A stretch of DNA of 64,000 nt from CAZDKK01 sp964603725. GTDB lineage: Bacteria > Eisenbacteria > RBG-16-71-46 > CAIMUX01 > WJJG01. The stretch is from positions 1 through 64,000 of the forward strand of contig CAZRWW010000004.1 of NCBI GenBank assembly GCA_964603725.1. The letters run 5' to 3'. Shown one piece after another: positions 62,612 through 64,000 of the stretch. The translations under genes were made by a program, and so were the position numbers. Position 1 is the stretch's first letter. Each line of letters opens with the position of its first letter. The notes below the pieces were generated by a model. It was not told where the DNA came from. It made no database searches and saw only the letters and a list, made by a program, of their open reading frames with translations.

Positions 62612-64000
62612 ATGCGTTGGATGCCGTGCCTCCTGGCGCTCGCCGCGGTCGCCGCGCCGGGCGCCCCGGCCACCTACACGGTCCTGCCCGACGGCTCGGG
62701 GGACTACGCGACGATCCAGGCCGCCCTGGATGCGGCCGGCCCCGGCGACACCATCGAGCTCGGCGACGGGACCTTCACCGGCGACGGCAATCGCGACCTG
62801 TCCTTCGCGGGCAAGGCGATCCACCTGCGCTCGGCGAGCGGCAACCGCGGCGCGTGCACGATCGACTGCCAGGGCAGTGAGACCGCGCCGCACCGGGCCT
62901 TCGTGATCGCTGCCGGCGAGGGCAGCGGGACCATCATCGCGGGCATCACCATCACCGGCGGCGTCGCCCGGCGCGCCGGTTCCGGCGCCTCCCCGGCCGA
63001 TGCGCGCGGCGGCGCGATCTACTGCTCCGGATCCGCGCCGCTGATCCGCGATTGCGTGTTCAGCGGCAACGCCGCCGAGTTCGACGGCGGCGCGCTGTAC
63101 AGCGCCTCGGAGGCGGCCCCGGTCGTGGAAGACTGCCTGTTCGCCGCCAACCATGCCACCACCGGAGGCGCCGTGCACTGCTCCGCGGACGCCGCCGCGG
63201 TCAGTCGCTGCGAGTTCACCGGCAACACCGCCCGCAACGGCGCCGCCCTGGCGTGGCGCGAATCCGCCGTCGCGCTCACCGGCTGCGCGTTCACCGGCAA
63301 CGCGGCTGAGGTGACCGCCGGAGCCGTCAGCGCGGGCGCCTCCGCCGGCGCGGCCGTCCACGACTGCGCCTTTTCCGGCAACACCGCGCCCTACGGCGGC
63401 GCCGTGACGTGCTTCGGCGGCGGCGCCCCCACGTTCTCCGCGTGCGCGTTCCGCGACAACAGCGCCGCGGGCCAGGGCGACTGGCCCGCCGGCTGCGGCG
63501 GCGCCCTGTTCGCCGACGTGTTCAGCTCGCCCGCGCTGACGGCCTGTGAGCTCCGCGCCAACACGGCGGTCGCGGACGGCGGAGCGATCTACGCCAACGG
63601 CGTCGCGACGGCCATCGCCGGGTGCGCCTTCACCGAGAACGAAGCGCGGCGCAGCGGCGGTGCAGTCTACTGCGACAGCGATTTCCCTGAGATTACGGCG
63701 TGCCTGTTCAAGTACAACATCGCGATCGCCGCGGGGGGCGGCATCTACTTGTTCGGAGGATTCCCGGAGCTGAGCGGCTGCAGCTTCTACTCGAACAGGG
63801 CCGACGCCGGCGGCGGCTTGGCGGTCGCGGCGGGCGCCGGCGCGATCACATCGTGCACCCTGCAGTGGAACGCCGGAACCCTCGGCGCGGGCGTGGCGGC
63901 GCTCGACGGGGCCGTGGCGACCCTGGCCGGCACGTTGATCCTGTCCAACCGGATCGGCGCGGCGGTCGCCTGCGACAACGGCGCCCGCGTGACCCTGTCG
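62612..64000 (+). CDS. Secreted right-handed beta-helix protein (3' end outside window)
   Basis: Open to the window edge (463 codons, no stop). A signal peptide (MRWMPCLLALAAVAAPGAPA) is followed by YATIQAALDAAGPGDTIELG, the typical start of FCB beta-helix proteins, then at least ten rungs of the form GGAxY(C/A)...CxFxxNxAxxxGG (CVFSGNAAEFDGGALY, CLFAANHATTGGAVHC, CAFSGNTAPYGGAV). Such rungs also fill the helices of the two gingipain-like proteases. A FlgD-type tail is expected beyond the edge. GGGGAG upstream. Confidence 0.8.
   Translation, partial: MRWMPCLLALAAVAAPGAPATYTVLPDGSGDYATIQAALDAAGPGDTIELGDGTFTGDGNRDLSFAGKAIHLRSASGNRGACTIDCQGSETAPHRAFVIAAGEGSGTIIAGITITGGVARRAGSGASPADARGGAIYCSGSAPLIRDCVFSGNAAEFDGGALYSASEAAPVVEDCLFAANHATTGGAVHCSADAAAVSRCEFTGNTARNGAALAWRESAVALTGCAFTGNAAEVTAGAVSAGASAGAAVHDCAFSGNTAPYGGAVTCFGGGAPTFSACAFRDNSAAGQGDWPAGCGGALFADVFSSPALTACELRANTAVADGGAIYANGVATAIAGCAFTENEARRSGGAVYCDSDFPEITACLFKYNIAIAAGGGIYLFGGFPELSGCSFYSNRADAGGGLAVAAGAGAITSCTLQWNAGTLGAGVAALDGAVATLAGTLILSNRIGAAVACDNGARVTLS

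Overview
The window is GC-rich bacterial DNA with dense coding and many 4-nt ATGA gene overlaps. Seven large exported proteins end in (or carry a degenerate form of) an Ig-like FlgD-type tail of the pattern NPF...VxDxxGRxVRTL...WDGxDxxGxxxxSGxYxxxL. Together with gingipain-type C25 peptidases, a TonB-dependent receptor and ECF sigma factors, this points to an uncultured FCB-superphylum lineage (Candidatus Eisenbacteria/Krumholzibacteria-like). That placement is inference; no ribosomal marker gene is present, only one tRNA-Ser.

Layout. 1-4.3 kb is a mobile-element zone: a DDE transposase / AAA ATPase / small-protein element whose left end lies outside the window, then scar DNA with a hexapeptide-acyltransferase fragment and an IS91-type zinc-domain remnant. 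4.3-8.3 kb is a translationally coupled trio: an AAA_14/DUF4143 ATPase, a soluble PRC-MgtE_N-CBS protein, and an Nramp-family transporter with a magnesium-type (non-DPGN) site. 8.3-11.2 kb holds a DinB-GNAT fusion and an NSS sodium symporter with a 31-residue small subunit. 19.9-11.4 kb is a leftward run: response regulator-CheX, MFS exporter, DarP-like protein, MntA-HepT toxin-antitoxin pair, gingipain-like protease, ArfB and DedA.

20.4-28.9 kb reads rightward: a secreted beta-helix protein, a TonB-dependent receptor, then four orphan envelope proteins separated by hairpins and minisatellites. 29.1-32.4 kb is an ECF sigma / zinc anti-sigma / DUF4097 operon, preceded by a pair of direct repeats and followed by CorA. 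32.6-38.5 kb contains two small secreted proteins sharing a C-terminal TWGxIKxxF tail, a GT87 glycosyltransferase, a PHP hydrolase, and a BNR/sialidase-like gene interrupted by an in-frame TGA. 38.7-41.6 kb encodes a TldD with a Tat-type signal and its TldE partner.

41.7-55.7 kb, mostly leftward, carries a secreted M1 aminopeptidase and two paralogous gingipain/beta-helix proteases. Between them lie a putative lipid-headgroup operon (CDP-alcohol phosphatidyltransferase, nucleotidyltransferase, TIM-barrel isomerase), a DUF2330 protein, an outer-membrane barrel and tRNA-Ser(CGA). 56.1-64 kb reads rightward: an HDOD protein, a PF10023-like zinc aminopeptidase, a class II fructose-bisphosphate aldolase, a secreted M14 carboxypeptidase and a truncated beta-helix protein. 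Overall the region suggests a proteolytic, surface-protein-rich lifestyle with three magnesium-related genes (MgtE_N-CBS, Nramp-type, CorA).
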